NCBI RefSeq assembly: GCF_004339745.1
Contig: NZ_SMGP01000003.1
Coordinates: 434,001-498,000, forward strand
Length of the DNA: 64,000 bases
Source of the DNA: Paraburkholderia sp. BL9I2N2
GTDB lineage: Bacteria; Pseudomonadota; Gammaproteobacteria; Burkholderiales; Burkholderiaceae
Direction of reading: 5' to 3'
Below the pieces are notes generated by a model. That model was not told the origin of the DNA. It made no database searches and worked only from the letters and a program-made list of their open reading frames with translations. Numbering within the stretch: position 1 is the stretch's first letter; the number at the start of each line of letters is the position of its first letter. A program made the translations under genes and the position numbers. Positions 1 through 9,529 of this stretch are shown piece after piece.

Positions 1-48
1 GGTATATAGCCTTCTACCCTGGTTGTGACGTCACCTGCACTGTCCGCG

Positions 49-1938
49 TCACAATCCTGGGCCATCTTTGTCGTCGGCCCCGGCCACACAAGTCTGGTTG
101 CGTCCTCGCCGCTTTGCCGTATATAGCGCTCTATCCGCGGTTGCAACCAGGTTAAGGCTGTCTCCGCCACTGTCCACTTGTTGCGCCGCCACTCCGCAAC
201 TGACAGTGACAATACCGGCGGCGGAAGCGACATGTGGAATCTGGAGACTTTCAACGGCCTGCCGGATGCGCTCCGAAACTACGCGCGCTCCGTCCGGGTC
301 GGTTTCCTTCAGAATCAATGCAAACTCATCCCCACCGTAGCGCGCGACGGTGTCTCCAGGACGTTTCGCCGAGGATGCAATAGATTGCGCTATTGCGCGC
401 ACACATTCATCGCCAGCCTGATGACCGTATCGGTCGTTGTAGCTCTTGTATCCGTCGATATCGACCATGACAATCGCGACAAAACTGCGGCCTTCTTTCC
501 AGAACTCCGGCTGCGATTGAAGTGCCAGTTCGCGGTCGAAGTACCGACGGTTAAAAACGCCGGTCAGTCCGTCCCGGAAGGCAAACGCATGCAATTGACT
601 TCGCTCATCTGCGAGGCGTTGCTCTGCCGCCCGGCGCTCCGTAATGTCGTGCGCTGTCGCCGTGAGCTCCTGAGGGCTTGCCGCGAAACCTTTCGATGAC
701 ATGGCGAAGGTGCATTCCATCCACAGGACCTGGCCATCTATGCGCTGGAAGCGAATCACCTGGGAAGCCTCGGCCGCACCCATCGCCATGCTCCTAATTG
801 TCGCAGCGAGGGCATCGCGGTCGTCGGACAGAACCAGGTCCGGGAGGTGCAAACCAACAAGGTTTTCAGGGGCAATTCCTATCACCGCCGTAGCGCGTGG
901 TGAAACGTACGTGAGCCTGCCATCGGGCGCCATGCTCATGACGATATCGGTCGCGTTCTCTGCCAGTATCCGATATCGCTGCTCGAGGTCACGGAACATT
1001 GCAAGGAGACGGCTACGCCCCGTCTGCGTGGCGCTGATAGGTAAAGCAATGCCCATTGCCGCGACGAGAAAAAGTTGGACCGCAAAGACGCGGCTGTGCA
1101 TGTCCCCATAGGGAAACGTCCACAGCGGTCCCGACCCGCTAACGGTGAACGACATCGCAATCGCGAGGCACAGGAGCAACCCGACCATCAAGCCTGCCAT
1201 GTCTGCCTGAAACGCCAGTAACACGATGGGCAGGAGCGCCCAGTACAAATGCGGAAAGTGATTTTGCCCGAATACGCCGGTCGTGATGACGCAAACCAGG
1301 AGCAGGAGGCACCCCGTCCTTCGCCGGCGCTCGACACGCAGCAGTTGGGTCGCCTCCCCGGTCCAGAAGACGATGGCGGCGGGCGTCAATATGGCGAGGC
1401 TCAAGGCATCCGAGAGGAACCAGTTGCAAAAGTTTTGCAGCAGATGGCCGACCAGCTGTTCGTGCAGCATGGACGTCACAAGCAGCCCGGACACAGCCGG
1501 CGCGAGCAACACTGCACCGGCCATGAATTTCACGAGAGGCTTTGGACGAAACAGTTCGGCGACCGTTGAGACAGGCGGGGCGAATGCCAACGCCACCAGC
1601 ACCTCGAGGAGGTTGGCGCACAAATATGAGACGGACACGAATAGACGTTCACCAACCAGAAGGCCGGCGCTTAGATAGCCCAGTAAGCCCCCGGCAAATG
1701 CCCAGCATCGCTGTCTGTGCGGTGCCACTAAAATTTGCGCAAGGAGGGCGGCATTGGTCAACCAGATTGGACCGATTTCTCCAGCTGTTGCCTTGAGCGC
1801 CCTGCTGACCAGGCTCGTCGCCGTCGTCACCGCCAATGCGAGCACCATGGCCCGGACAGCGTTGTCCCAGCCGGGTGACAGCATTGTTTCGACGAGTGTG
1901 CTCGATCGGGTAGGCGGCTTCTCGGATGGCTGTCCCAA
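49..1938 (-). CDS. MASE1-PAS-GGDEF diguanylate cyclase
   Basis: Predicted inner-membrane diguanylate cyclase making cyclic di-GMP from two GTP. The first ~300 residues are a series of hydrophobic helices of the MASE1 sensor type. A PAS domain follows at about 320-440, ending in the usual DITERR linker, then a GGDEF domain at about 450-620. The active-site motif is intact (GGDEF, 535-539) and an RxxD product-inhibition site (RPGD, 526-529) lies five residues before it. There is no EAL domain. The frame opens with TTG at 1938 after a GAGAGAAG purine stretch; an in-frame ATG 18 codons later (1884) could be the true start. It stands alone, transcribed leftward. The signal sensed is unknown. Confidence 0.9.
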   Translation of the reverse strand: MGQPSEKPPTRSSTLVETMLSPGWDNAVRAMVLALAVTTATSLVSRALKATAGEIGPIWLTNAALLAQILVAPHRQRCWAFAGGLLGYLSAGLLVGERLFVSVSYLCANLLEVLVALAFAPPVSTVAELFRPKPLVKFMAGAVLLAPAVSGLLVTSMLHEQLVGHLLQNFCNWFLSDALSLAILTPAAIVFWTGEATQLLRVERRRRTGCLLLLVCVITTGVFGQNHFPHLYWALLPIVLLAFQADMAGLMVGLLLCLAIAMSFTVSGSGPLWTFPYGDMHSRVFAVQLFLVAAMGIALPISATQTGRSRLLAMFRDLEQRYRILAENATDIVMSMAPDGRLTYVSPRATAVIGIAPENLVGLHLPDLVLSDDRDALAATIRSMAMGAAEASQVIRFQRIDGQVLWMECTFAMSSKGFAASPQELTATAHDITERRAAEQRLADERSQLHAFAFRDGLTGVFNRRYFDRELALQSQPEFWKEGRSFVAIVMVDIDGYKSYNDRYGHQAGDECVRAIAQSIASSAKRPGDTVARYGGDEFALILKETDPDGARVVSERIRQAVESLQIPHVASAAGIVTVSCGVAAQQVDSGGDSLNLVATADRALYTAKRRGRNQTCVAGADDKDGPGL

Positions 1939-2376
1939 TTGTCTTCTCTCAGGTTCTTGTTATTGCGAACTCGGGCGGACGCCTCCTTGAATCGCGCCGG
2001 TCTTTCAGGCTATTGTGAACGAAGCACCGACATGCAACTACAAGTCGACCTCAAGTTGTCCGCGGCCACCACTAATTCGAAGTTTCCATCAATTCAGTGC
2101 TTTCCATTGATTCCGTATCGGCGCAAACCTGTTCGGGAAACTTCCACGTTTACCCGCAGTCACTGCTTTCGGTTCAACACAGGAATTGCGCGTTGACAGC
2201 GTATGCTCACGCGTAACCTCACACCCAACGGCTTACCCGGATACTGAGCGGAGTACCCCAAGCATGCTCACCAGCGTAGGCAGTTGCTGCAGATGTGCAA
2301 GACATTCGCCAGGCTGACTCGGACAGAACCTTCACAACCTGTGAATCGGCGTTTCCAGCGCCTTGCCGCAACGACC
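1939..2376. other. Intergenic region upstream of the cyclase
   Basis: No convincing gene. It must hold the promoter of the leftward cyclase gene. Short open frames here lack ribosome sites and family resemblance. Confidence 0.5.
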
Positions 2377-2553
2377 CTTGTGGCGATTACAGGTCATGCC
2401 GATGACGCAGGCAGGAAGGCAGCCCTCGAAAAGCGCTTCGATGTCCATGTGCCCAAGCCCGCCAATGCAAGCAAGCTTGAGCAGTTTCTGATTAGGCTTG
2501 GAGTGGATGACCAGGGTCTGCAGACATCCGCACGACCTGCCACGAAAAAATAA
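2377..2553 (+). pseudogene. Remnant of a response-regulator receiver domain (C-terminal part)
   Basis: The reading frame through this stretch gives the closing part of a CheY-like receiver: a hydrophobic strand followed by TGHADD, then a charged helix, then the strand and loop HVPKPAN with the conserved Lys-Pro, and the final helix SKLEQFLIRLG. This is the beta4-alpha5 end of the fold found at the C-terminus of hybrid histidine kinases and orphan regulators. The phosphoacceptor half and any kinase part are missing, and no good start or ribosome site precedes it. I read it as a leftover 3' end of a larger gene. The final ~15 residues (basic tail, PATKK) are unremarkable. Confidence 0.55.
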
Positions 2554-2782
2554 GTGTTCTTCGGCACTGGAAACTGCGCGACTCTCATGCCTTCGGCGCC
2601 GTGGTCGTGTCGATGGAGGCATGCGCAGCTTGCCTGCTTCCCTCCAGACTGAAGCAGGGTCCAGGGAGGCAGCGTCGACATCCCGCCGCGGTGGACCGTC
2701 GACCATCCCCGTCCTCGAACGATGCGCAACGCGCTTGCTGGCCCTCACCGTGAGAGCGGCTAGTATCATTCATAGGGGCGCA

Positions 2783-3322
2783 ATGAATGGAGATTCTGCA
2801 ATGGATGACCGACTTGATAGACGAGAACTGCTGCTTCACCTCGGGGACATGCTCGAAGCTTTGAGCTGTTTGACCAGGGCAGGTCGGCCGGATGCGCTGG
2901 TGGCTCAACTTGCGAAGGAGCAAGATTCGTTGCAGGACTTCGGGTTCCTCCGGGCGCTTGCCTCGAAGATGACGGTAGCCGAGTTCAGCGCACGCGTTGC
3001 CAGCGCATTCTTCCTGTGGCCAAAAGAGCTGCTTGACTCTGAGCTCAACAGGAATCTGCTGGCGTCAACCGTTCAGCACGACCTCTTTGACGGCAACCGC
3101 GACGGCTGGAAGGCGTATGTCGCCCACATGCAGAAGAAGGTGAAGTGGTATGGATCTGGGCTTCCCGAAATAAAAGCGGACGCCCCGTCCGGACTGACGC
3201 TCGATGCCGCTGAGGATGCGAGTCCGGTCGAAGCGTCTGTCGGGGCAGCGCCAGCGACTGAATGGGATGCGCCCGACGAGAAGAAGGGTTGGCCTTGGCC
3301 CCAGCCAGGCTCGACGTCCTGA
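2783..3322 (+). CDS. Conserved-looking hypothetical protein, ~179 aa
   Basis: I do not recognise a family. The protein is predicted soluble, with an acidic, helix-rich first 130 residues (leucine-rich, DRRELLLHLGDML at the start) and a low-complexity Ala/Pro/Glu-rich tail ending GWPWPQPG. Two starts are possible: ATG at 2783 preceded by AGGGG with a short spacer, or ATG at 2801 preceded by GGAG with an 8-base spacer. The second has the better ribosome site. The reading frame stays open far upstream, but that part has no start with a ribosome site and looks non-coding. No operon partner is evident. Confidence 0.6.
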   Translation: MNGDSAMDDRLDRRELLLHLGDMLEALSCLTRAGRPDALVAQLAKEQDSLQDFGFLRALASKMTVAEFSARVASAFFLWPKELLDSELNRNLLASTVQHDLFDGNRDGWKAYVAHMQKKVKWYGSGLPEIKADAPSGLTLDAAEDASPVEASVGAAPATEWDAPDEKKGWPWPQPGSTS

Positions 3323-3735
3323 TGCACTGCTGCTCGAACCAGGAAAGAACCAGAGACAAACGGAAGCTTTAGTCCGGGGCACTCAGGTTTGTGTTTCCTT
3401 TGTTCGCTGCTCAATTCACCGTCCCCGTGAGGGTACAGACGGAGGGCGGCAGCGAGCGCCTACCGGTGCAGAGAACGGCAAGGACTCAATTGGCAGAAAG
3501 AGGCGAAGGACAGTTTCAGGTGGGAACGAGACCACCCTCCGGGTAAGCTCCGCCAGCGGGCTTTTCGTAGCGCGCAAGTGCCGCCTGGAACACTGCTTCC
3601 TCCTCAGGCATTGTGGTTGGGGGTCAGTCCGGCATCCGCCCGTACGCGCTCCATTTCCTCTGTTCCAGCGCTGAAGTATGCTCATAAGTGCGCGCCGCAT
3701 CACATCGTGGCGTCGCGACGAGACAGGAGCATGTC
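3323..3735. other. Intergenic region, no gene seen
   Basis: About 410 bases with overlapping short frames in both directions and no ribosome site or recognisable product. The last part contains the ribosome site AGGAG (3725-3729) of the next gene. Confidence 0.5.
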
Positions 3736-4134
3736 ATGAAGCCCTTCCCGGCAACGGCGCGCGGCGGTAGCGCCCTTGCACTGCTTGCGCTGTCCGGCTG
3801 CTACTACGTCGGCCCCGGCTATTATCCATACGGATACTATCCCGCCGTTCCTGGTGTCGCTACCCAGCACGAAGTCCCTGCTCAAAGCTACGGCTTGTCG
3901 AACGGCGCGGACGCCCAGAACATCCCGCCCGCATCGCCGCGTGAACCCGCGTATGTCTTCCCGGCGCCCATGTACGTCGTGCCCGCCTACTACCCTGCGT
4001 ACTATCCTCCTTACCCGTGGTATGGCTGGCCCGGCTGGTGGGGGCCGTCGGTGTCGTTCAACTTCGGCTACTGGGGTGGTGGACATGGCCACTGGGGCGG
4101 TCATGGCGGGCACGGAGGCGGGCATGGCCATTGA
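3736..4134 (+). CDS. Tyr/Pro- and His/Gly-rich lipoprotein
   Basis: A 132-residue predicted lipoprotein. The signal sequence ends in a lipobox LSGC, with Cys at about residue 21, so it is expected to be lipid-anchored in the envelope. The mature part is dominated by Tyr-Pro-Gly repeats (YYVGPGYYPYGYYP at the start, PAYYPAYYPPYPWYGWPGWW in the middle) and closes in a glycine-histidine tail (GHWGGHGGHGGGHGH). The His/Gly tail could bind divalent metal, which is inference from composition only. Start ATG 3736 follows AGGAG with six bases. An ATG five bases earlier is out of frame. It stands alone. Confidence 0.75.
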   Translation: MKPFPATARGGSALALLALSGCYYVGPGYYPYGYYPAVPGVATQHEVPAQSYGLSNGADAQNIPPASPREPAYVFPAPMYVVPAYYPAYYPPYPWYGWPGWWGPSVSFNFGYWGGGHGHWGGHGGHGGGHGH

Positions 4135-5801
4135 ACCGCCCAGGTTCCGCAATCGCGCTGCGTAACCGCGAGAGCTGCAGTCAAGCAGGCAGAAGAAAAG
4201 TGTGAGCCGAAGCGCGTTGTTTTTCGCCGCATTTGGTGACCGTTTATCGGCTTCGCCACGATACACACCGCAAACCAGACGGAGTGAGCGCTATCGGGAT
4301 TGCTCGCCCTTTGGGCTACGAAAGTTCTGTGAGCAACTACACGGCGGAGCCGGTGCGCGCACTCTCACCCGCCGGGCACTTCAGGCGGCGTTCAGTCCAG
4401 CGCTTCCTTCCCGACGGCTGAACCATTTCGTTGACGAAGCGTCCCGCGCGCGCCAGCCAAACGCGGCCGGATGGATCCGCGCCTGGCGCAAGCGCGGTCA
4501 GCCAGACGTTGGGGCCGGCCGACGGGCTGGTCGTTTTCCGGTACCGCGATGGCGAGCGTGGGCGCTTCTGCGCTCTCCGCCGGGGCCGGCTCGTCCGGGG
4601 GGGGGGCAAACCTGAAGCGCAGGCGGGAAATTCCACTTCAGATTACGCGCCTGACGCCATAAAACCGTTTTCCGGCCGGGAATGGCACCGGTTGCGGCGA
4701 TAACTGCGCTTATCGCCGCAAACCCCGGTCGACGCTCACCAACTGGCGAAGGCCATTGGCGCACTGTGCGCCGGAGGCCGCCTCGGGTATCGGACCTGCC
4801 GCTGGTGCCAGTCGGGGCCGTTTCACTTCAGCGAGCGTCAACCGGTCCGTATCGGCGGCAACCCGCCGCATGAGCGGGTGCACGCCGAGCACGCCGGCCA
4901 TCTTCTCAGTCTTGCCAGGCGCAGGGGACTTCAGTCGACGACTCGCGCTCGACGCTATGAGCTTGAGTGGGGCATCTCTTTTTCGGGCGAATCGGCAAAG
5001 CACCACGTAGCACCGATGATTCGACTCATGGGAAGGAACCTGCAGATCGGCGTCCCATCATTCGGCGTGGTGAGCCTTGAGCCGAAGAGGATGTGCGAAG
5101 TACTGTCCAGGATCCATGGCGACGGCGAGCGTGTGAAAAGCGATTCGCCATACTGCGGGACCTGAGCCGGACGCCGAGCGACCTGCGGCGGATCGATTAT
5201 CCATTCAGCATCGGACCGGATTCGACCACTAGCTGCCGTTGACGCAATATGCGAAGGCGTCATTCCAACGGCCGGTTCGCTCCGAAGCCGACCAGATGAT
5301 CGAAAGTGAGCAAGTCGGCCATTGCGGTCTTTGGGTCGATAGCCGGGCCCGGTGGGCCGCGACCGCGTCGGCGGCTGGGTCAGTTGACGTGTGCGAAAGA
5401 TCACCCATCTGCGCCTCTCGAAATGGTCGAAGCCACCGGGCGACCGCTGAACTTCGTCAAAATGACCCCTCATCCCCGTGCAGCGCCGCCGCCGCCATTC
5501 ACGGCAGCCCAGTCCTTATCCACCAAGGGTTTCAGCCCGGTCGCCCGGCGCGTTGGACTCACTGGTAAACCACTATCGCGCGTGGATTGGTATGCCAGTA
5601 CTGTCAGACGGGAACGCGTATACGCATGCCCTTCTTTTCGCTTCGAGGAGGCGCCGTTGAAAAGCTCCTTCTGCAAGTCCGATCCAGTCCCGCTATAGCA
5701 ACTCCGCAAGGTTCCGTGCTTCACGCACACCGTGCCGGCAGTCCACGACCAGCCATGTGCGCAGGCAATCGGTACGTCCAATCGAACAAAAAGGAGGCAA
5801 C
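4135..5801. other. 1.7 kb without a supported gene
   Basis: Many short overlapping frames on both strands but none with a ribosome site plus a recognisable product. Notable items are a ten-G homopolymer at 4597-4606, a 12-bp inverted repeat at 4692-4721, and a segment around 5300-5470 that resembles flanking debris of mobile elements. The last ~100 bases should carry the promoter of the ABC operon. The stretch may be decayed coding DNA. Confidence 0.45.
4692..4721. repeat. Perfect 12-bp inverted repeat, 6-base loop
   Basis: Arms TTGCGGCGATAA (4692-4703) and TTATCGCCGCAA (4710-4721) around CTGCGC. There is no T tract on either side, so a Rho-independent terminator is not favoured. An operator or stable RNA hairpin is possible. 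Confidence 0.6.
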
Positions 5802-6929
5802 ATGCTTTCAGGAATCCACGTGCTTCGAGCGGCGGCGAGCGCCGCATTGGCGCTCTGCGCAAGCGGGGCTTTCGCGCAGGCTTCGATCGTTTCAGGGCCG
5901 CCCAGCGATCCCACCTGCATGGTCCCCTGGAAGAGCGACACGAAGTTCATCAAGTATCCGAAGAAGAACGGGCCGTACCGGATCGCACTCGTGAACGGCT
6001 ATATCGCGAACACCTGGCGTATCCAGATGATCAGGACGGCCAAGGCCTATACCGCGCAACCGGCCGTTGCCGCCAAGCTCAAGGAATTCAAGGTCGTCTC
6101 GACCGGCGAGGACGTTCCGGCGCAGATCTCGGCCGTCAACAACTTCATCGATGCCGGCTATGACGCCGTCATCGTGAACGCGCAGAATCCCTCCTCATTC
6201 GGCCCCGCGATCCGCCGCGCGAAGAACGCCGGTGTGGTGCTGGTCGCTTTCGACAACACGCTCGACAGCGCAGACGCGATCAACGTCAACGTCGACCAGT
6301 ATGGGCTCGGCGCGCTGTGGGCCAAATGGCTCGCGGGCCACCTGCCGAACGGAGGCAAGGTGCTCGAAGTTCGCGGGGTGGCGGGCACGTCGGTTGACAC
6401 GGACCGGCACAATGGTTTCACGAAAACGCTGGACGACACCGGCAAGAAGTGGAACGTCGTCCAGGTCTACGGCAAGTGGGACGACGGGGTCGCGCAAAAG
6501 GTCGCCGCCGACGCGATTGCCGTGCAGGGTCATTTCGATGGCATATCGGCGCAAGGCGGCGACACGGGCGTCGTGCGCGCGATGATCGATGCGAAACACC
6601 CGTTCGTGCCTTTCGGCGGCGAGACGGAGAACGGCTTTCGCAAGTTCTGCGCGCAGTATGGGAGCCAGGGCCTGAAGTGCACGTCGGCGGGCACCGGGCC
6701 CGCGCAGGTGGCCGTGGCGATCAAGACGGCACTCGCTGCACTGGATGGCCAGACGATTCCCGTGGCGATCAAGCTGCCGCTCGACGTCACCGACGATTCG
6801 ATGCTGAAGTCGGGCGTCAACTATTTTCCGAACGACTCCGACAACTTTTTCGTCGGCAACTCGTTTCCGACATGCGGCATCAATTTCTCTGCGCAGGAAA
6901 TCATGAAGCAGAACCAGGGCAACCAGTGA
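5802..6929 (+). CDS. CUT2-family sugar ABC transporter, periplasmic binding protein
   Basis: A 375-residue secreted binding protein of the ribose/galactose type (periplasmic binding protein family 1), delivering a sugar-like ligand to the permease encoded just downstream. A Sec signal peptide with an ASGAFAQA cleavage region ends near residue 25. The mature fold shows the family landmarks: a first strand PYRIALVNGY, the hinge segment GYDAVIVNAQNP, VVLVAFDN, and the late segment GGDTGVVRAM. Three cysteines near the ends could form disulfides. Start ATG 5802 follows an ideal AAGGAGG with four bases. It is first of four genes (37 bases before the ATPase). The ligand cannot be told from sequence. 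Confidence 0.9.
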   Translation: MLSGIHVLRAAASAALALCASGAFAQASIVSGPPSDPTCMVPWKSDTKFIKYPKKNGPYRIALVNGYIANTWRIQMIRTAKAYTAQPAVAAKLKEFKVVSTGEDVPAQISAVNNFIDAGYDAVIVNAQNPSSFGPAIRRAKNAGVVLVAFDNTLDSADAINVNVDQYGLGALWAKWLAGHLPNGGKVLEVRGVAGTSVDTDRHNGFTKTLDDTGKKWNVVQVYGKWDDGVAQKVAADAIAVQGHFDGISAQGGDTGVVRAMIDAKHPFVPFGGETENGFRKFCAQYGSQGLKCTSAGTGPAQVAVAIKTALAALDGQTIPVAIKLPLDVTDDSMLKSGVNYFPNDSDNFFVGNSFPTCGINFSAQEIMKQNQGNQ

Positions 6930-6965
6930 CCGGATGATGGCCCGCGCTGTGATCGGAGACGAAGC

Positions 6966-8552
6966 ATGCTGCAGGATCCAGAGCAGCCGTTCTTTCAGAT
7001 GTCTGGCGTGTCGAAAAGCTACGGCGGCGCCGTCGCGCTGGATCACGCCGAACTCACGGTGCGCAGAGGCCGCATTCACGCGATCCTCGGCGAGAACGGC
7101 GCGGGCAAGTCCACGTTGCTGAAGGTGATGTCCGGCGTCGTGCAGCCGGACGAGGGCACGATGCATTTCGATGGCCGGGAGGTCTCGTTCGCGTCGCCTG
7201 CCGAGGCGAACGCGGCCGGTATCGTCTGCGTGTATCAGGAACTGTCGCTGATCCCCGACTTGAGCGTGGCGGATAACATCTACGCTGCGAACCCGCCGCG
7301 ACGTTTCGGGATGATCGACCGGCAGGCCCAACGCCGCCAGGCCGAGGAGGCGCTCGCGCGAGCGGGCGCCGCCGACATCAATCCGCTTGCGAAAGTCCGG
7401 GACCTGCCGCTGTCGCGCCAGCAGATGGTCGAGCTCGCGAAGGGGCTGGCACACGCGCCGCGCATTCTGATCCTCGACGAAGCCACCTCGGCGCTGACCG
7501 CGGCTGACGTCGCGCGCGTGATCGAGGTGCTCAAGCGCCTGCGCGAAGAGGGGCTCGCGCTGCTGTTCATCTCGCACCGCATGCACGAGGTGAAGGCGCT
7601 CGCGGACGAATGCACGGTCTACCGGAACGGTCGCCATGTGATGAGCTTCGAAGCCGGCACGCGCTCCGACAATGAGGTTGTCGAAATGATGATCGGCCGG
7701 AAGTACCAGCATGCATTTCCTGCCAAACCCGCAGCCAAACCCGCTGCCAAACCGGCGGACCAGCCCACGGACGCCCACAGCACCGCGCCGGTTCTCGCCT
7801 GTCATGATCTCGCATGGAGCGACACGCTGCGGGGCATCAGTTTTTCGTTGCAGCCCGGTGAAATCCTCGGACTGGGCGGCCTCGACGGACAAGGCCAGCG
7901 CGAACTGCTGCTCGCGCTGTTTGGCGTGTTGCGCGGCTGCGCTGGCAAGATCGAGATCAACGGCAAAGCCGTGTCGATCGGGAGCCCGACGGCCGCGCGC
8001 GCCAACGAAATCGGTATGGCGCTGATACCCGAGGACCGCAAGACCGAAGGCTTGATGTTGCCGATGTCGGTACGCGAGAACCTGTCGTTTGCCGCACTCG
8101 ATCGCATGTCCACCGCGGGCATAATCGATCGCGACCGCCAGCAGTCGCTCGTCGAGCAGATGATGGAGCTGCTTGCGATCAAGTCATTCAGCCTCGACGC
8201 GCCCGTGGGCTCGCTGTCGGGCGGCAACCAGCAGAAGGTCGTCATCGCGAAGTGGCTGATGCGGCAGCCGAGAATCCTGCTGCTCAGCGACCCGACGCGC
8301 GGTATCGACGTCGGCACCAAGCAGGAGCTCTACCAGCTGCTCAGGCGTCTTGCCGACGAAGGCGCCGCGATCGTCTTCTATTCGACCGACTATGACGAGC
8401 TGATCGGCTGCTGCGACCGCGTGCTCGTACTGTACGAAGGCAGGATCAAGAAGGAACTCGTCGGCTCGGCGATCACCGAGCAGAACCTGATTGCCAGTGC
8501 TCTCGACCTGCCCGTCGGACAGATTGTGCCTTCCACGGGAGTGGCGCTATGA
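6966..8552 (+). CDS. CUT2-family sugar ABC transporter, tandem ATP-binding protein
   Basis: A 528-residue RbsA/MglA-type ATPase with two nucleotide-binding domains, energising sugar uptake. Domain 1 (about 10-245) has a good Walker A (GENGAGKST), the signature LSRQQ and Walker B ILILDEATS. Domain 2 (about 275-510) has the degenerate P-loop usual for this family (GLGGLDGQGQREL) but an intact signature LSGGNQQK. Between them is an unusual linker of repeated AKPA units. The stop overlaps the start of the first permease (ATGA at 8549-8552), indicating translational coupling. Family membership is clear; the substrate is not. Confidence 0.92.
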   Translation: MLQDPEQPFFQMSGVSKSYGGAVALDHAELTVRRGRIHAILGENGAGKSTLLKVMSGVVQPDEGTMHFDGREVSFASPAEANAAGIVCVYQELSLIPDLSVADNIYAANPPRRFGMIDRQAQRRQAEEALARAGAADINPLAKVRDLPLSRQQMVELAKGLAHAPRILILDEATSALTAADVARVIEVLKRLREEGLALLFISHRMHEVKALADECTVYRNGRHVMSFEAGTRSDNEVVEMMIGRKYQHAFPAKPAAKPAAKPADQPTDAHSTAPVLACHDLAWSDTLRGISFSLQPGEILGLGGLDGQGQRELLLALFGVLRGCAGKIEINGKAVSIGSPTAARANEIGMALIPEDRKTEGLMLPMSVRENLSFAALDRMSTAGIIDRDRQQSLVEQMMELLAIKSFSLDAPVGSLSGGNQQKVVIAKWLMRQPRILLLSDPTRGIDVGTKQELYQLLRRLADEGAAIVFYSTDYDELIGCCDRVLVLYEGRIKKELVGSAITEQNLIASALDLPVGQIVPSTGVAL

Positions 8553-9529
8553 GCGGGCTGCGTTACTGGTATGCGGAGAATCGCGGAGCGGTGTTCGCGT
8601 TCGGCCTGTTCGTGCTGATGTTCGCGATCTATCTCGTCAACTATCCGTCGGTGTTGTCGGCCAACGTATTTCAGACGGCAGCGAACAAAGCGGTACTACT
8701 CGCGCTCGTCTCGATGGGGCAGGCGCTCGTCGTGCTGACCGCCGGCATCGACCTGTCGATCGGCATGACGCTGGTGCTGACGAATTGCATCGGGTCGTGG
8801 ATCGTCACGGGCGACTCGCTGCACAGCGCGCTCGGCATCGCCGGCGTGCTCGGGGCGGGTGCGCTGTGCGGCGCGCTGAACGGCGTGATCATCATTTTCG
8901 GCCGGCTGCAGCCGATCGTGACGACGATTGCGACGGGCGCCGTCTACTACGGATTGGCGCTGCTGCTGCGCCCTGTGCCCGGCGGATCGATCAACGAGGA
9001 CCTCGCCGACGCACTGACGGGCAAGGTCGCCGGCGGTTTGCCAGCGAGCTTGGTGATTCTGTTCGCCGCGATCGTGATCGTCTGGATTCCTTTCAAACGC
9101 TCGGCGATCGGGCGAGCGGCATACGCGACCGGGTCGTCCGAACCCGCGGCTTTCCTGTCCGGCATGCCGATCCGCCGCGCGAAGTTCGCGAGCTATACGC
9201 TGGCAGGCCTGCTCGCGGCAGTCGGCGGCCTGTTTCTGACGTTCTTCACGGACACCGGCGACGCGAGCCTCGGCAGCGCGAACTCATATACGCTGTTTTC
9301 GATCGCCGCGATAGTGATCGGCGGCGTGTCGCTGCTCGGCGGCAAGGGCAGCGCGATCGGCGCGATCTTCGGCGCATTCGCGTTCCGTTGCATCGGCGAT
9401 CTGCTGTTCGTGTTCAACGTCGATGCGCTGTGGCAGCCGCTATTTCAGGGCATGATTCTTCTGCTTGCTGTCGCGATCGGCGCGTGCGGATTGTTCAGGG
9501 TGCGCAACCGTCTGGAGTGGTTTCAATGA
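8549..9529 (+). CDS. CUT2-family sugar ABC transporter permease 1
   Basis: A 326-residue RbsC-like inner-membrane permease with about nine or ten hydrophobic helices. The family motif region LTAGIDLSIGMTL, the loop AAFLSGMPIRRAKFASYTLAG (contacting the ATPase) and the closing VIGGVSLLGGKGSAIGA are all present. Start ATG overlaps the ATPase stop and its own stop overlaps the second permease start (ATGA at 9526-9529). With the second permease it probably forms a heterodimeric channel, unlike the RbsC homodimer. Confidence 0.9.
   Translation: MSGLRYWYAENRGAVFAFGLFVLMFAIYLVNYPSVLSANVFQTAANKAVLLALVSMGQALVVLTAGIDLSIGMTLVLTNCIGSWIVTGDSLHSALGIAGVLGAGALCGALNGVIIIFGRLQPIVTTIATGAVYYGLALLLRPVPGGSINEDLADALTGKVAGGLPASLVILFAAIVIVWIPFKRSAIGRAAYATGSSEPAAFLSGMPIRRAKFASYTLAGLLAAVGGLFLTFFTDTGDASLGSANSYTLFSIAAIVIGGVSLLGGKGSAIGAIFGAFAFRCIGDLLFVFNVDALWQPLFQGMILLLAVAIGACGLFRVRNRLEWFQ

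Noticed and set aside
6195..7892. 565-residue open frame on the minus strand across the ABC binding protein and ATPase genes
   Set aside because: Arg/His-rich composition typical of the antisense of GC-rich coding DNA; the plus strand carries clear family motifs.
8491..9525. Upstream extension of the second permease frame
   Set aside because: It overlaps the first permease in another frame; the ATGA coupling at 9526 gives the true start.
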